A stretch of DNA of 64,000 bases from Syncephalis plumigaleata. Taxonomy: Eukaryota; Zoopagomycota; Zoopagomycetes; Zoopagales; Piptocephalidaceae. Shown here one piece after another: positions 34,238-44,754 of the stretch. The notes beneath the pieces were generated by a model. The model saw only the letters and a list, made by a program, of their open reading frames with translations. It was not told where the DNA came from and searched no databases. Where the stretch lies: positions 1,116,001-1,180,000 of the forward strand of contig JAIXMF010000004.1 of the NCBI GenBank assembly GCA_025201365.1, read 5' to 3'. Within the stretch, counting starts at the first letter, position 1. Each line of letters begins with the position of its first letter. A program made the translations under genes and the position numbers.

Positions 34238-36030
34238 ATGTGGTTTGGTTCTAACCAGTTGGTAACTGTTGCAGCACTTGCCGCGTTATCCGCTGCCTTT
34301 TTCGAGACGGTAGTAGCGACGTCTAATCCTATACCGGTCAAACTATCTAATCACGGTATTGACCGTGTAGTTGACCTGACCACGCCGAGTGTACGCGAAA
34401 GCTACGGGCTCACCGTAAAGAATGAGGACAAAGTATCCGCCGATGCTTACTATTTTGTTTTAAACGCTCGTGCCGCCGACGCGCTTGCGTATCAAGAGGC
34501 ATGGCGCGATTTATCCGATCGCAAGAATAATGAAGAGTTAGATAAGAGCCATTTGAAGAGTCAAAAAATGGCGCGCGACACTAGTTATAGCGATAGGTAA
34601 GCGTAATAATGTTCGTCTTTATTTTAAATCAAATAAACCATTTATTGTATTATCCATTAGTAAATGGACGGTATATAAAATCACCCTCGATCCACCCGTT
34701 GCTCCAGGGGAAAGCGTCCTGCTAGGTCTTCGTATGGCCTATACGAATCGTTATTTGCAAGTTCAACCGGAACACGTGCCGCAAGACAAATCGCAATATC
34801 TACGCTGGGAGTCAAGTGCCACGATTCGTTCCCCGTATTTCTCGGAGGAACAAACGACGACAATTAATGTGCCATCGCAATATGTGGAAAGCTACAGCAA
34901 AGGACCGGAACCCATGGAGCGTAGCAAGGCGGGCAACAAGTTCACGTATGGTCCATACAAGAACGTGGAAGCTAACGCGGCTAGAAAGCCGATCTATCTA
35001 CACTATGAGCAGAACACCTCACCTATCACGGCAGTTGACCATAAACGTCAGCTAGAGGTCAGCCATTGGGGTGGCTACTTGGCTGTCGAGGAGCACTATA
35101 ACATTCGACATGATGGAGCAAAGTAAGTGTATTAAATAATAGTTAAATAGATTTATTAGCTAACTCATTAATGATAGACTTGACGGTGAATTCAGTCGTA
35201 TTACATTCCAGAAATCTGGTCATCTACTAGAGATCACACCTGTACTTAATTTCATTCCAATCCAACTACCCCTCTCGGCTGAACGTATTTATTACCGTGA
35301 TCCTATCGGTAATGTATCGACATCTACCGTTGTTAATAACGGTGAACACATTGGACTACAATTACGTCCACGTTTCCCACTCTATGGTGGCTGGCAATAT
35401 CGCTATTATTACGGCTACGATCAACCATTGTCGGAGGTATTATCACATGTACCTGGTACCAATACTTATGTATTGAAAGTACCATTCTTGGATAGAATCG
35501 CCAGTTGGACGTATACAACATCCGAGCTACGCATTCTTCTACCTGAAGGTGCCAGGTAAGTATTAAACAAGCAATAATTTTCATTGAAAATAATCAGCCT
35601 GTTTTATTATCATCATTCATTTATTTTAGAAATATTCATGTCAAAACACCGTTTGCATTTGATGAGGAACGCTTCGGCAGTGTACGTACCTATTTGGATA
35701 TGGCAGGACGTACGGCAATCTGGCTTGTCAAGCATAATGCCGTTGACGAACATAGTCAGATTATTGAGGTAAGAAGTCAAAAAGGAAAAAAGCGTAATAA
35801 TATACTAATTGATTCTATTACAGATCCATTATGAATACAGTACTTTTGATTTACTACGTAAACCAATTGGTGTTTTCATAGCTTTCATGGCATTATTCAT
35901 AGTAGCCATGTTCTACTCACGTCTTGATATAAGTATTGCTCGTAAAGTAAGTTATAATAATAATAGAATATTTATTAAACATGAACTAATATCCATCTAT
36001 CTTTATTATCTTTATTATCTTGAATAGTAA
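34238..36030 (+). CDS. OST1: Oligosaccharyltransferase subunit Ost1 / ribophorin I
   Basis: Six exons, 34238-34596, 34661-35122, 35178-35555, 35630-35768, 35824-35946 and 36028-36030. The protein is a type I ER membrane subunit of the N-glycosylation complex. Start at ATG 34238 gives a signal peptide (VTVAALAALSAAFFETVVAT). Ribophorin I signatures: LSNHGIDRVVDLT, then exon 2 YKITLDPPVAPGESVLL and the long beta-rich lumenal region (HWGGYLAVEEHYNIRHDGAK, RDPIGNVSTSTV, PRFPLYGGWQYRYYYGY). A C-terminal membrane helix GVFIAFMALFIVAMFY follows. The last exon contributes only the TAA stop directly after the splice junction, so the protein ends in a lysine codon before the intron. Introns are 54-74 nt, except the last (81 nt). 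Confidence 0.92.
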
Positions 36031-36158
36031 TACTACTTTTTTGCGTATATCTCATTTGCAAATAGCTACAGTAATTCAATGATTTACCCTGATGAATACG
36101 GAATAAAATAGTTATTGTTTATTACCAATACTACTAATCATCGTTAGTAATCATGTAT
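36031..36158. other. Convergent 3' ends of OST1 and CGI121
   Basis: 128 bp separating the two stops; contains AATAAA (~36102). Confidence 0.5.
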
Positions 36159-36990
36159 TTATACGCTTGTGGCAGCTACTACTGCCAATCCTTTTAGTGC
36201 CATGGCCGTTACAATCGTATTAACTAATTGCTCACGATCTGTTGCTAGGTCTTCTTGTGTTAACTTGTAATACTAATCAATTGTTATTAGTATTATCATC
36301 ATCTAAGCTATATACATTTACATTAATTACCTACCTTGCGAATACTATCCAATTGCACATCTGATCCTAATTCACTGATAGATACTAATGTACCATCAAT
36401 CAAATCGACTAAATCCTGCTCCACCTATAAATAATGTGTCATCAGCTAATACAATCATCATCATCATCATTTTATTAGATAAATAAATACCTCGGTTAGA
36501 TTTCCGCTCAATTTAATAACCGCTAGACTTGTCGAGTCGTCATTAACGCCAAATCGTCGAAATGCCTCACCAATCTATCGTATTAATTATACGCGCTATA
36601 TTAGTATAAAGATAATCGAGATATACAATCGATGATCATGTCTAATTACATTCGTATTAGGTGATAGATTGTAAACGATCTCAGAATGGACATTGTGCGT
36701 TTTTAATCGTTCCTCGTTACAAGCAGCCATGGCTCGTGTGGCAGCTGCAAGGAGTTGAAATGAGTCTAGCACCTATGTAACAATAACCTAACCGTTTAGC
36801 TAGTGTTCCCTCGTTATGCCTACCATTTATTATACTTACTACTCTACCGTCAACGAATGCATAAGCTAAACGCGTATCGCCTGCTTGTAATCGTTCTCGT
36901 AGTGCTTTTCCATTTTTAACATTTTGAAAATAGAATACATGAGCATACGGCACAGATCCTGCCTCTGTATTGCTATCGTTTGTATTGACC

Positions 36991-37028
<38 letters not shown>

Positions 37029-37058
37029 CAGCGAACAACCTAAACTATAAGTGGTCAT
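36159..37058 (-). CDS. CGI121: KEOPS/EKC complex subunit Cgi121 (TPRKB)
   Basis: Five exons, 36840-37058, 36650-36772, 36491-36574, 36335-36424 and 36159-36263, every one a multiple of three (all introns phase 0), give 206 aa. Family landmarks: YAHVFYFQNVKNGKALRERL, AYAFVDGRVV, FQLLAAATRAM, then HNVHSEIVYNLSPNTN and IGEAFRRFGVNDDSTSLAV. Cgi121 binds Bud32 in the KEOPS complex that makes N6-threonylcarbamoyl-adenosine on tRNA and helps telomere maintenance. The N-terminus has an 11-residue poly-alanine run encoded by a GCA/CAG repeat at ~36990-37027, which the family does not normally have. It is divergently arranged with GPI13. Confidence 0.92.
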
Positions 37059-37601
37059 AGCTAACTATACTGGTATAGTGATATATAGAGAAAACAAACA
37101 ACAATAGCTTGTAAAATAGAAATAAATAATAGAGGTGGTTTACCGTCAGCGTATACTCAAAACCCTCTCCATCCAATACACGGTTTATTCACTAAAGTTA
37201 TTAGACGTCTCTTTCCTTTCCCTACTTTATCGTCCTTCTCGCTAGCATCGTGTCTTATCATAAATACATTTATTCTATTTGTACGTGTATGCACCTATCA
37301 ACACCCATGTTATAGGAGGGATAATAAGGAGAGATACGTTTATTATTATCACTAGCATAATAGTAACAGCAATAGCTATCCATTGCCACTACTTACACTA
37401 TACTTTCTTGTTGAAGGGGAAGGTGAGGTGATCTACTAGTACGGCAATCACTATTCGTATTGTTACATCTATTCGGCATTCCATACCTTTGTCAACATAC
37501 ACGCCAAAGCTATTGAGTATAATTGTGCATTAGCAAGATTTTCATAATAATAATAATACTGGTAAGCAACTCGAGTGTAATCATGAACTTTGTAACTAAA
37601 G
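37059..37601. promoter_or_regulatory. Divergent upstream region CGI121 / GPI13
   Basis: 543 bp of A+T-rich DNA with no coding signal; it serves both starts. Confidence 0.4.
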
Positions 37602-40600
37602 ATGTCGTGTCTATTGCTATCAAGATATGCCATGTCCCTACCGACGAACGCTATAGCTAGTCAAGAAGGTGTCACGATAAGTACAGCTATATCGGCGACC
37701 AATAGCCTTACTGCTCCTAGTAGTAATAGGACGAGCCATCGAGATCCGTTAAAAGCCCACGATAATAGCGTAGAGTGTAATCAGTCTGGTCAACTATTAT
37801 CGCCACTGTACAATACGTTAAACTGGATGGTCAAACGCATACCAAAGACGGGTCAGGCTACTATATTGGCTGTACTGCTGTTTCTGCTATTGCAACTAGC
37901 GGGTATCTATATATTTACGCGTGGCTTCCTATTAACTCGTCTGGCTATTGAGGAAAAGAGTCAATGCGGCATATTACCCACGGGCGTTAATGCTACGACA
38001 AGTGTGCATTCCACCGGTTGTTGGCAGCCACGTAGTTTCAAACGAGCCGTTGTCGTGATTATCGATGCACTTCGATTTGACTTTGCCGCATTCGATAGGA
38101 CACGTCCGCGTACCGAGTATTACCGTAACAAACTGCCCGTCATCGATGAGGCAATCCGTAATCGGCCGGGTCAAGCGGCTTTGTTTGAATTTGTAGCCGA
38201 TCCGCCCACCACCACGCTACAACGATTGAAGGCACTTACCACGGGCACACTGCCTACATTCGTGGATGCAGGCAGTAATTTTGCCGGTTCTGCCATTACG
38301 GAGGATAACTGGCTTGCTCAGGCCAACAGCAATGGCTTACGTATATGGCAGATAGGCGATGACACATGGGGCTCGATCTATCCGGAGAATGTACTCAACA
38401 AAACGAATCCGTATCCGTCGTTTAACGTAAGAGATCTACACACGGTCGACAACGGTATTCTGTCACATTTACCGGAGGCATTCGGCGACAAGCGCGATGA
38501 ATGGGATATACTCATTACCCACTATCTCGGAGTGGATCATTGCGGTCATCTGTACAGTGCTAGTCATCCGGCAATGGAGGATAAATTGTTGCAAATGAAT
38601 AATATGCTAGAGAAGCTTATACAACAACTTGACAACGACACCGTGCTACTTGTATTTGGCGATCACGGTATGGACACGAAGGGAGATCATGGTGGCGACA
38701 GTGAGATTGAGGTGCAAGCCGCGCTATTCATGTATGGCGGTCGTGAGTTCATGCCCAAGGATCGACGACATCTCAACAAAGTGCTCAATCGACTGGCCGA
38801 ATACGAGCCCGATGACCCTTCCATGCGTGCATTTATTAATCGATCGGATGTAGGCTTTCATCGTACAGTGCCGCAGATTGATCTAGTGCCGACCATTTCA
38901 TTCTTATTGGGCATACCAATACCGTATAGTAATCTTGGTATGGTAATTCCTGAACTGTTCCTAGCTGCAATGAATGACTATGACGGTCAGCATCATCATT
39001 TACCGCTGGATGAACATATCAATAGCTCTGGTACTCGTCTGGCGAGTGCAACTCGATTGAACGCGCAACAAGTATTCCGGTATATGGAGAAATACACGTC
39101 GCGTCAACCATCGGGCGAGATGGCTGAAGGACTAAAGTTGTTTCGTAAAAAGTTCGTTGAAGCCGAGGACATGTACGAACGTTATATCGCGAATAATCAC
39201 CATTCAACCTTCAGCACTAATGAGAGCAAGAGCAATGAGATGGATGATGCGCAGGCTTATGAAGTGTTTCTAGCTTATGCACATTTCTTACGTGCATCCT
39301 TATCATTCTGTCGTAGGATATGGGCGCAATTCGATACAGTACTAATGAACACCGGTATTGCCATTCTACTTGCTATCTGTCTATGCATGTGGCGGATAAC
39401 ACGACGTACCACGCCTTTATCCAGGGTAACGGTGATCAGCTGGTATAAGGGTGCATTGGCTGGCGTGGTAATCACGATATTAGCGCAGCGTATTCGATTG
39501 GCATTAGTTATTTGCAACATGTTGGGCATGCACACGTTACAGCAATTGGATCAAACTCTTGTGGCAATGGTGACCGGGTTTCTAATCTCATTCCTCGTTA
39601 ACTCGTACCGCGAACCAATTGTATTTGACTATACCACCACCACAGAGTCAGTCGATGTGTCGACCAAATCTATTTGGTATCGTGTAACGACGTTATTACC
39701 AAGTTTCGATGAAGGATTCGGCTGGCTAATACTAGTTGGCGCGCAGTGTATGATGTTTGCCTCGAATAGTCTAACTGTATTTGAGGATCGTATTGATCTG
39801 GCATTACTACAAACCTACGGTATTGTTTCTATTATACGTGCCATTGCACGATATCGTATTTGCTGCATTCATAATAAGCATAATGTCAATGATCAGCGTC
39901 AGCTATTAAGAACGACATGGCGCCGCTGGGTTATTTCCGCCAGTTTATTTATGCTATTGACTCGTCTAAGCGGCGGTACAACTATTTGTCGCGAGGAACA
40001 AGGCAAAGATTGTGTACCCAACTTTTATACTGGATCCGGTGCATGGGCATCTGATGCTACGCTCGTTCAACTGGTGGCATCAGCAATAATTACACCATGG
40101 CTAATACGACGTGCGCTGATGAATACACAATCATTCCACGGTGTAGCTCGATTATGGATCGACTGGGGTCTACGCTTGGCTCTTTTATTATCGGCCGGCT
40201 ATTGGATACTTGATCAGTCGCATAGTACACCCATAGCCACGCACGGTTCCGATACGCCCAATGTTGTGGTAGCCGAGCATAATGGCTTATATGGCGATGC
40301 CTCCACCAGCGATTCAGGTGAAGAGGGAATGATGCATATATTAAAACGAACGACGGCACGATTTGGATATGGCACCAGTTTGATTATCGGTCTAATCGGC
40401 TGGCGATCCAATCCACTTTGTCTAGCAATAGGCAAGCCTAGCCAATCGACTAATGATCATGACAATAATCATAATAATAATAATAATACGACATCTACTC
40501 GTGCCATACTAGGTATTGATAATGCGTATGGCGCTCCTTACCTCGTATTGCTTACCGTGATGTACGCGGCACTTAGCCAGACACAACAACCAAGCGGCGG

Positions 40601-41303
40601 TCTCTCGTTTGCCATTGGTATTTGTCATTTGATCACGACTATCGAGTTATTCGCGGCGCAATCGACCGTACAACGAATGACGCAACCACGATCACCACCT
40701 GCATCTTCACTTGGTCAAGCGGTGATATTGGCAATTATGGCACAGCATTACTATTTTGCCACGGGACATCAAGCCACCCTTGCTTCCATTCAGTGGCGAA
40801 CCAGTTTTATCGGTTTAAAAGATATTAATTGGATCGTGTCTCCTTTACTAATCATAGTGAACACATTTGGATCGCATATTCTATTCTCGATGGCCATTCC
40901 CCTCCTAGTGTTATGGCGATTATCCGCGCGTAAATCAATAGGCAACCCTGCAAGCGAGCAAGTACTGCTACAACAACAATACGATCAAGCATCGAGTAGC
41001 GTTTACTCGTCATCGAGGATATGGTCACGTATATGTCGTATTGCATTTGCGTGGTCATTGGTTTGGACCATATCGGCGGTGGCAATCTGTATGTGGTGTG
41101 TCAACTTTCGCCGTCATCTCATGGTATGGAAAGTATGGGCGCCTAGATTCATGCTAGGCACTGTGGCTACCCTAATCAATCAGCTGGTGCTCGTGGTCGT
41201 CACTCTATGGTTCGGTGTAGCAAGAACAGTGGATGCAGTGGATAATGCTCTGAATAGACCATTGGAAGATGAATTCGACAATGATGATAACAAGGAAACT
41301 TGA
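37602..41303 (+). CDS. GPI13: GPI ethanolamine phosphate transferase 3 (PIG-O/Gpi13)
   Basis: Single 3.7-kb exon, 1233 aa, unusual here because neighbours of this size are split. It adds ethanolamine phosphate to the third mannose of the GPI precursor in the ER lumen. After one N-terminal helix (ATILAVLLFLLLQLAGIYIF) comes the alkaline-phosphatase-like catalytic domain: VVVIIDALRFDFAAFD (metal-site Asp), TTTLQRLKALTTGTLPTF, ITHYLGVDHCGH, and FGDHGMDTKGDHGGDS (Asp/His metal ligands). The C-terminal ~650 residues are a multi-pass region with a dozen or so hydrophobic segments, broken by a polar Asn/His-rich loop near 40450-40490. Length fits PIG-O (about 1000-1100 aa) with inserts. The start is the first ATG; the downstream ATG nine codons on is possible. 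Confidence 0.93.
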   Translation: MSCLLLSRYAMSLPTNAIASQEGVTISTAISATNSLTAPSSNRTSHRDPLKAHDNSVECNQSGQLLSPLYNTLNWMVKRIPKTGQATILAVLLFLLLQLAGIYIFTRGFLLTRLAIEEKSQCGILPTGVNATTSVHSTGCWQPRSFKRAVVVIIDALRFDFAAFDRTRPRTEYYRNKLPVIDEAIRNRPGQAALFEFVADPPTTTLQRLKALTTGTLPTFVDAGSNFAGSAITEDNWLAQANSNGLRIWQIGDDTWGSIYPENVLNKTNPYPSFNVRDLHTVDNGILSHLPEAFGDKRDEWDILITHYLGVDHCGHLYSASHPAMEDKLLQMNNMLEKLIQQLDNDTVLLVFGDHGMDTKGDHGGDSEIEVQAALFMYGGREFMPKDRRHLNKVLNRLAEYEPDDPSMRAFINRSDVGFHRTVPQIDLVPTISFLLGIPIPYSNLGMVIPELFLAAMNDYDGQHHHLPLDEHINSSGTRLASATRLNAQQVFRYMEKYTSRQPSGEMAEGLKLFRKKFVEAEDMYERYIANNHHSTFSTNESKSNEMDDAQAYEVFLAYAHFLRASLSFCRRIWAQFDTVLMNTGIAILLAICLCMWRITRRTTPLSRVTVISWYKGALAGVVITILAQRIRLALVICNMLGMHTLQQLDQTLVAMVTGFLISFLVNSYREPIVFDYTTTTESVDVSTKSIWYRVTTLLPSFDEGFGWLILVGAQCMMFASNSLTVFEDRIDLALLQTYGIVSIIRAIARYRICCIHNKHNVNDQRQLLRTTWRRWVISASLFMLLTRLSGGTTICREEQGKDCVPNFYTGSGAWASDATLVQLVASAIITPWLIRRALMNTQSFHGVARLWIDWGLRLALLLSAGYWILDQSHSTPIATHGSDTPNVVVAEHNGLYGDASTSDSGEEGMMHILKRTTARFGYGTSLIIGLIGWRSNPLCLAIGKPSQSTNDHDNNHNNNNNTTSTRAILGIDNAYGAPYLVLLTVMYAALSQTQQPSGGLSFAIGICHLITTIELFAAQSTVQRMTQPRSPPASSLGQAVILAIMAQHYYFATGHQATLASIQWRTSFIGLKDINWIVSPLLIIVNTFGSHILFSMAIPLLVLWRLSARKSIGNPASEQVLLQQQYDQASSSVYSSSRIWSRICRIAFAWSLVWTISAVAICMWCVNFRRHLMVWKVWAPRFMLGTVATLINQLVLVVVTLWFGVARTVDAVDNALNRPLEDEFDNDDNKET

Positions 41304-41603
41304 TGGCATCATCATCATCATCTTGTTATTACTACAAACGATGAGATCATTCCTTTATTGTAGTATAATCAACTATGATTGATCGGTATACTCATGCGTA
41401 TGCACTAATCTACAGACCTGAAATAATATGACTGCTCAATTGGAACGAGTATCCTTATCATTTATGCAACAATTAGTCTATATCCCTCGCGTGCCATAAC
41501 TTATTTGATTACTAATGCTTTACATGTGTATTAAACTATTGTTAAATCATATTGGTATCAATGTCTAGATCCTTGTTTATTTATCAACAAACTATTGTTA
41601 GAC

Positions 41604-42387
41604 TTATTCTTTTCCAATTGGTTTAGCACCAGGATAGAAGATGAAATCCATGGATGGTGGAGGTAGACCATATCCCGTTATTGCAGCTGATATCTGTCCA
41701 CGATGATGTGTCTCATGATTGAATATATGAGTCAGCGCTATCCTCCAGGATAGTTCCTTGGGTATGCCATCTGTACCGGTATACCTGATGTTATCATGGA
41801 AATCGTGTGTATCGGCTAAACGAGTAATGAGTTCAACATAACGTCTCGGCTAATATTTATTAATTACAAGGTAAGTTTGCTTGTTATTTCTAAACTGGCT
41901 TTTGCGTGTATGTGATTGTTCCACTCCTTCTTATTATTATTATTACTTACACCATGTAATGCCATCTCAATGACCCTGCTACGTTCCTTGATGTATTCCT
42001 CCCATATGGATGACGTGTCCTCTGGCTTGGAGAACGTATTTTCACAATGCCAATACTTGCGAAGCTCCTTGCATTCATCGGTCTCCTCGTCAATTAATCG
42101 TGAATACCTATGTATACGTATATATATACATTATAAGATAGTACAAATGAGACATTGAAGCATTATCTATCTATCGATGCTTGTTCATTCATTATTTACC
42201 ATAATACATCGGATGCAATCAAATGATTAAGCGTACCATGGATTGATCGGAAACAGAGACCCGCATTCCCGGTAAACTGTGCATCTGACAGTGAAGCAAC
42301 GGATTCTAGTAGCACTTGATATGCCCAAACATTGTAATGGGCGAGTTGTAAAAAATGTTCCTTCCACAATAGATTGTTATTCTTCAT
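41604..42387 (-). CDS. DinB-like four-helix metal-binding protein
   Basis: Three exons, 42200-42387, 41951-42107 and 41604-41849 (minus strand), join in frame to 196 aa. The DinB/YfiT-like fold is suggested by LAHYNVWAYQVLLESV, SIHGTLNHLIASDVLW (first metal His in N-H), IFNHETHHRGQISAAI (HxxxH metal ligands) and GYGLPPPSMDFIFY at the end, all in the usual places for DinB_2 proteins (about 165-170 aa). Bacterial members include mycothiol- and bacillithiol-dependent enzymes; the fungal role is unknown. Start at the ATG at 42387. It is divergent from the 7-TM gene. Confidence 0.82.
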
Positions 42388-43410
42388 ATTCGATGAATGG
42401 ATAAACACAATAAACAGGAGAAAAGTAAAACTATGATGATGGCGATGATGGTAATAGCAGTAGTAGCTGTAGCATTGCGTACTTGCATTGCTTTTAATCT
42501 AGTGTTCGACCATTATTTTAGGAAAGAGTAGTCTAATTTTGGAACATCCTTCCTAGCAAATTGTATTTTTGTCGTATTATCTCGTATGTATATCGTGCAT
42601 GCATGATGGTACGAGGGTAACGTGAAATAGTGCACATACACAGTTGCATCTCTCTTCTCTCTCTGTCAGTCTATTTGAGTAGAAGAATGGTAGCAGACTA
42701 TGCCGAACAACCTGTAATTATCATCCGATTTCGGGTTTAACATTTTAACGGACTTGCACCATCATTCCGCTCTGCTTCATTCTATGATCATCTATCATAT
42801 GTACATGAGTATGATCATACACGCGAAATCATCCTACTCAATATTGATTAGTCATATTGGAATAAGCATTCTATAAGCATGTTATCACGATGAATAGCTA
42901 ACGAGTGTTTTTCGATTACGATAAATCAACGATTGTTTACATGCACACACACGCACACATACACGCGCACATTCATCCACCCGACAATTAACCGGATAAT
43001 TTATTTATTCTTCAATGATTCATCACCGGACTAATACCTTTGGCTTGCTGCAGTCATGGACGTTGCATGTCGTGACAGGCACGCTATTGGTTATTGATTA
43101 CCAACTACTGCTAATTTATTTAGAAATGGGCTGCGGTATCATGTGGTGAACGAACCTGTTCATATCATAGCATGCCACATGCCATTATCGCATATTAGGT
43201 ATCTTCAAGCCATTAACCACGGCTAACTTGTAAATCCATATTCGTTTTTTATATATTTGATTTATCCTTTTATTAATTGTTGCGCTATAGAGGAGGGAAA
43301 CAAAGAGTGCTAGGAGTGTGTTATATCAATTTGACACACACAATATACATATATATATATTGTAAAGTGTGTCTGTTGGTTATCTTGTGCTTTCTTCTAT
43401 ATACATCATC
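42388..43410. promoter_or_regulatory. Divergent upstream region DinB-like / 7-TM gene
   Basis: About 1 kb without a supported gene. Contains TCTC (~42650), CACACACGCACACATACACGC (~42945-42970) and a TATATATATAT run (~43350) just before the 7-TM gene. Confidence 0.4.
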
Positions 43411-44398
43411 ATGGATGATAACACTGTACCAAGTAGCTATAATGGCTTTGAATTCTTCTGGGATGCACGCTATAACATGGATGAACTTCGACATCGCTAT
43501 GCAGCATTAAGATTCCAACTACTAAGCGGTACACTATTGTCGATCGTACTCGTGCGTAATGTTTGGCACTCGGCCGTTGTCGTCGCTAATTTCCCGCGTA
43601 AATTTGCGCCTTGGTCCTGTCTATTCATCAGTACACTTGGCACGTTGGTACTAGGCGGGATCACTATCCCGGCCATTGGTTTGAATGGATTATCCTGTAA
43701 CGCCATGGGATGGAGTCTCATCAATGGTGTCGTACTATCATCCGTTGCGTGTAACTTTATCTTATTAGAACGCGCCTACGTGGCATGCCAACAGAAACGA
43801 TGGTTCCTCATATTTGGCGTGATATTCTCCTCTGTGCCCGCGTTCATTTTCCTAATTGTCACCATAGCCTCATCGGCCGTCATTTACAGCTCGAACTACG
43901 GCTGCCATCTTCAATATCCTGACTATCTACCCTACGTGCGTATCATCACCGATCTACCGCAAAATGTAATGTTTAGCGCAATCTTCTGTCTGGCCATCTA
44001 TCGTAATTATCGACAACGCAAGGAATACATGTGGAAGGAATTGGCAAGGGACGGCATCATTACCATGCTACTTGTCGCCCTATCGAACATCGTATCGTTT
44101 ATTATTGGCGAGACTAGCATTTTAGGAGAGTATACCAACACGATATATATCGCCGATTGGTAAGTGATGCATTAGCATGCCATGTAGCACTCGTTATTAA
44201 CTGACTTTTTACAGGGTATTGACATCGACATTACTCTCGGAAAGCATATACAAAATACACATCAAACCGCATCTTTACGCTTCCAGCAAGAAATCAACTA
44301 CACATCCCGCTGCTACCGATATGCCACGCGGTGTAGCCTCGACTACGTATAGAACATTTCGTATTACCGAAATAGATACGTATCAAGAGATTCAATGA
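43411..44398 (+). CDS. Seven-transmembrane protein of unknown specificity
   Basis: Two exons, 43411-44159 and 44215-44398, with a 55-nt intron (GTAAGT, CTGAC, ACAG), give 310 aa. By eye seven hydrophobic segments are present: FQLLSGTLLSIVLV, SCLFISTLGTLVLGGITIPA, SLINGVVLSSVACNFILLE, FLIFGVIFSSVPAFIFLIV, a weaker one near VMFSAIFCLAIYR, IITMLLVALSNIVSFIIGE and the last across the splice junction. The tail is cytoplasmic-looking and Ser/Thr-rich. The layout resembles the orphan 7-TM receptors that are numerous in early-diverging fungi, but no ligand or G-protein motif is recognised. Confidence 0.7.
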
Positions 44399-44754
44399 TT
44401 ATTTCGATTGATCATTGACACTACGTCAAAAGCACGAAACAGATTAGTGCAATATCCTATTGCTTCATTGAATTTATTGTATATTTATATCGAAATAGAT
44501 CTTTAATTGTAGGACGTGTCAACATCAAATGTAATATATTGAATAATACCAAGTTCTATGTATGAAATTGATCAATCAACTCGTTAACTAGATAGCTTAA
44601 GCTGTTATCATACAAAAATACGTGATAATGAGTGAGTGATGTGTAATTGAAAATACACGTCCACATCACACACCACGAAATATTATGTAACTAAACAATA
44701 ACAACAACGATAATAATAACGCGTTTTTCTTTTTTATCCTTGTATTTACACAAA
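44399..44754. other. Intergenic
   Basis: 356 bp between two + strand genes; A+T-rich, AATAAT/AACAAC runs near 44700. Nothing else seen. Confidence 0.5.
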
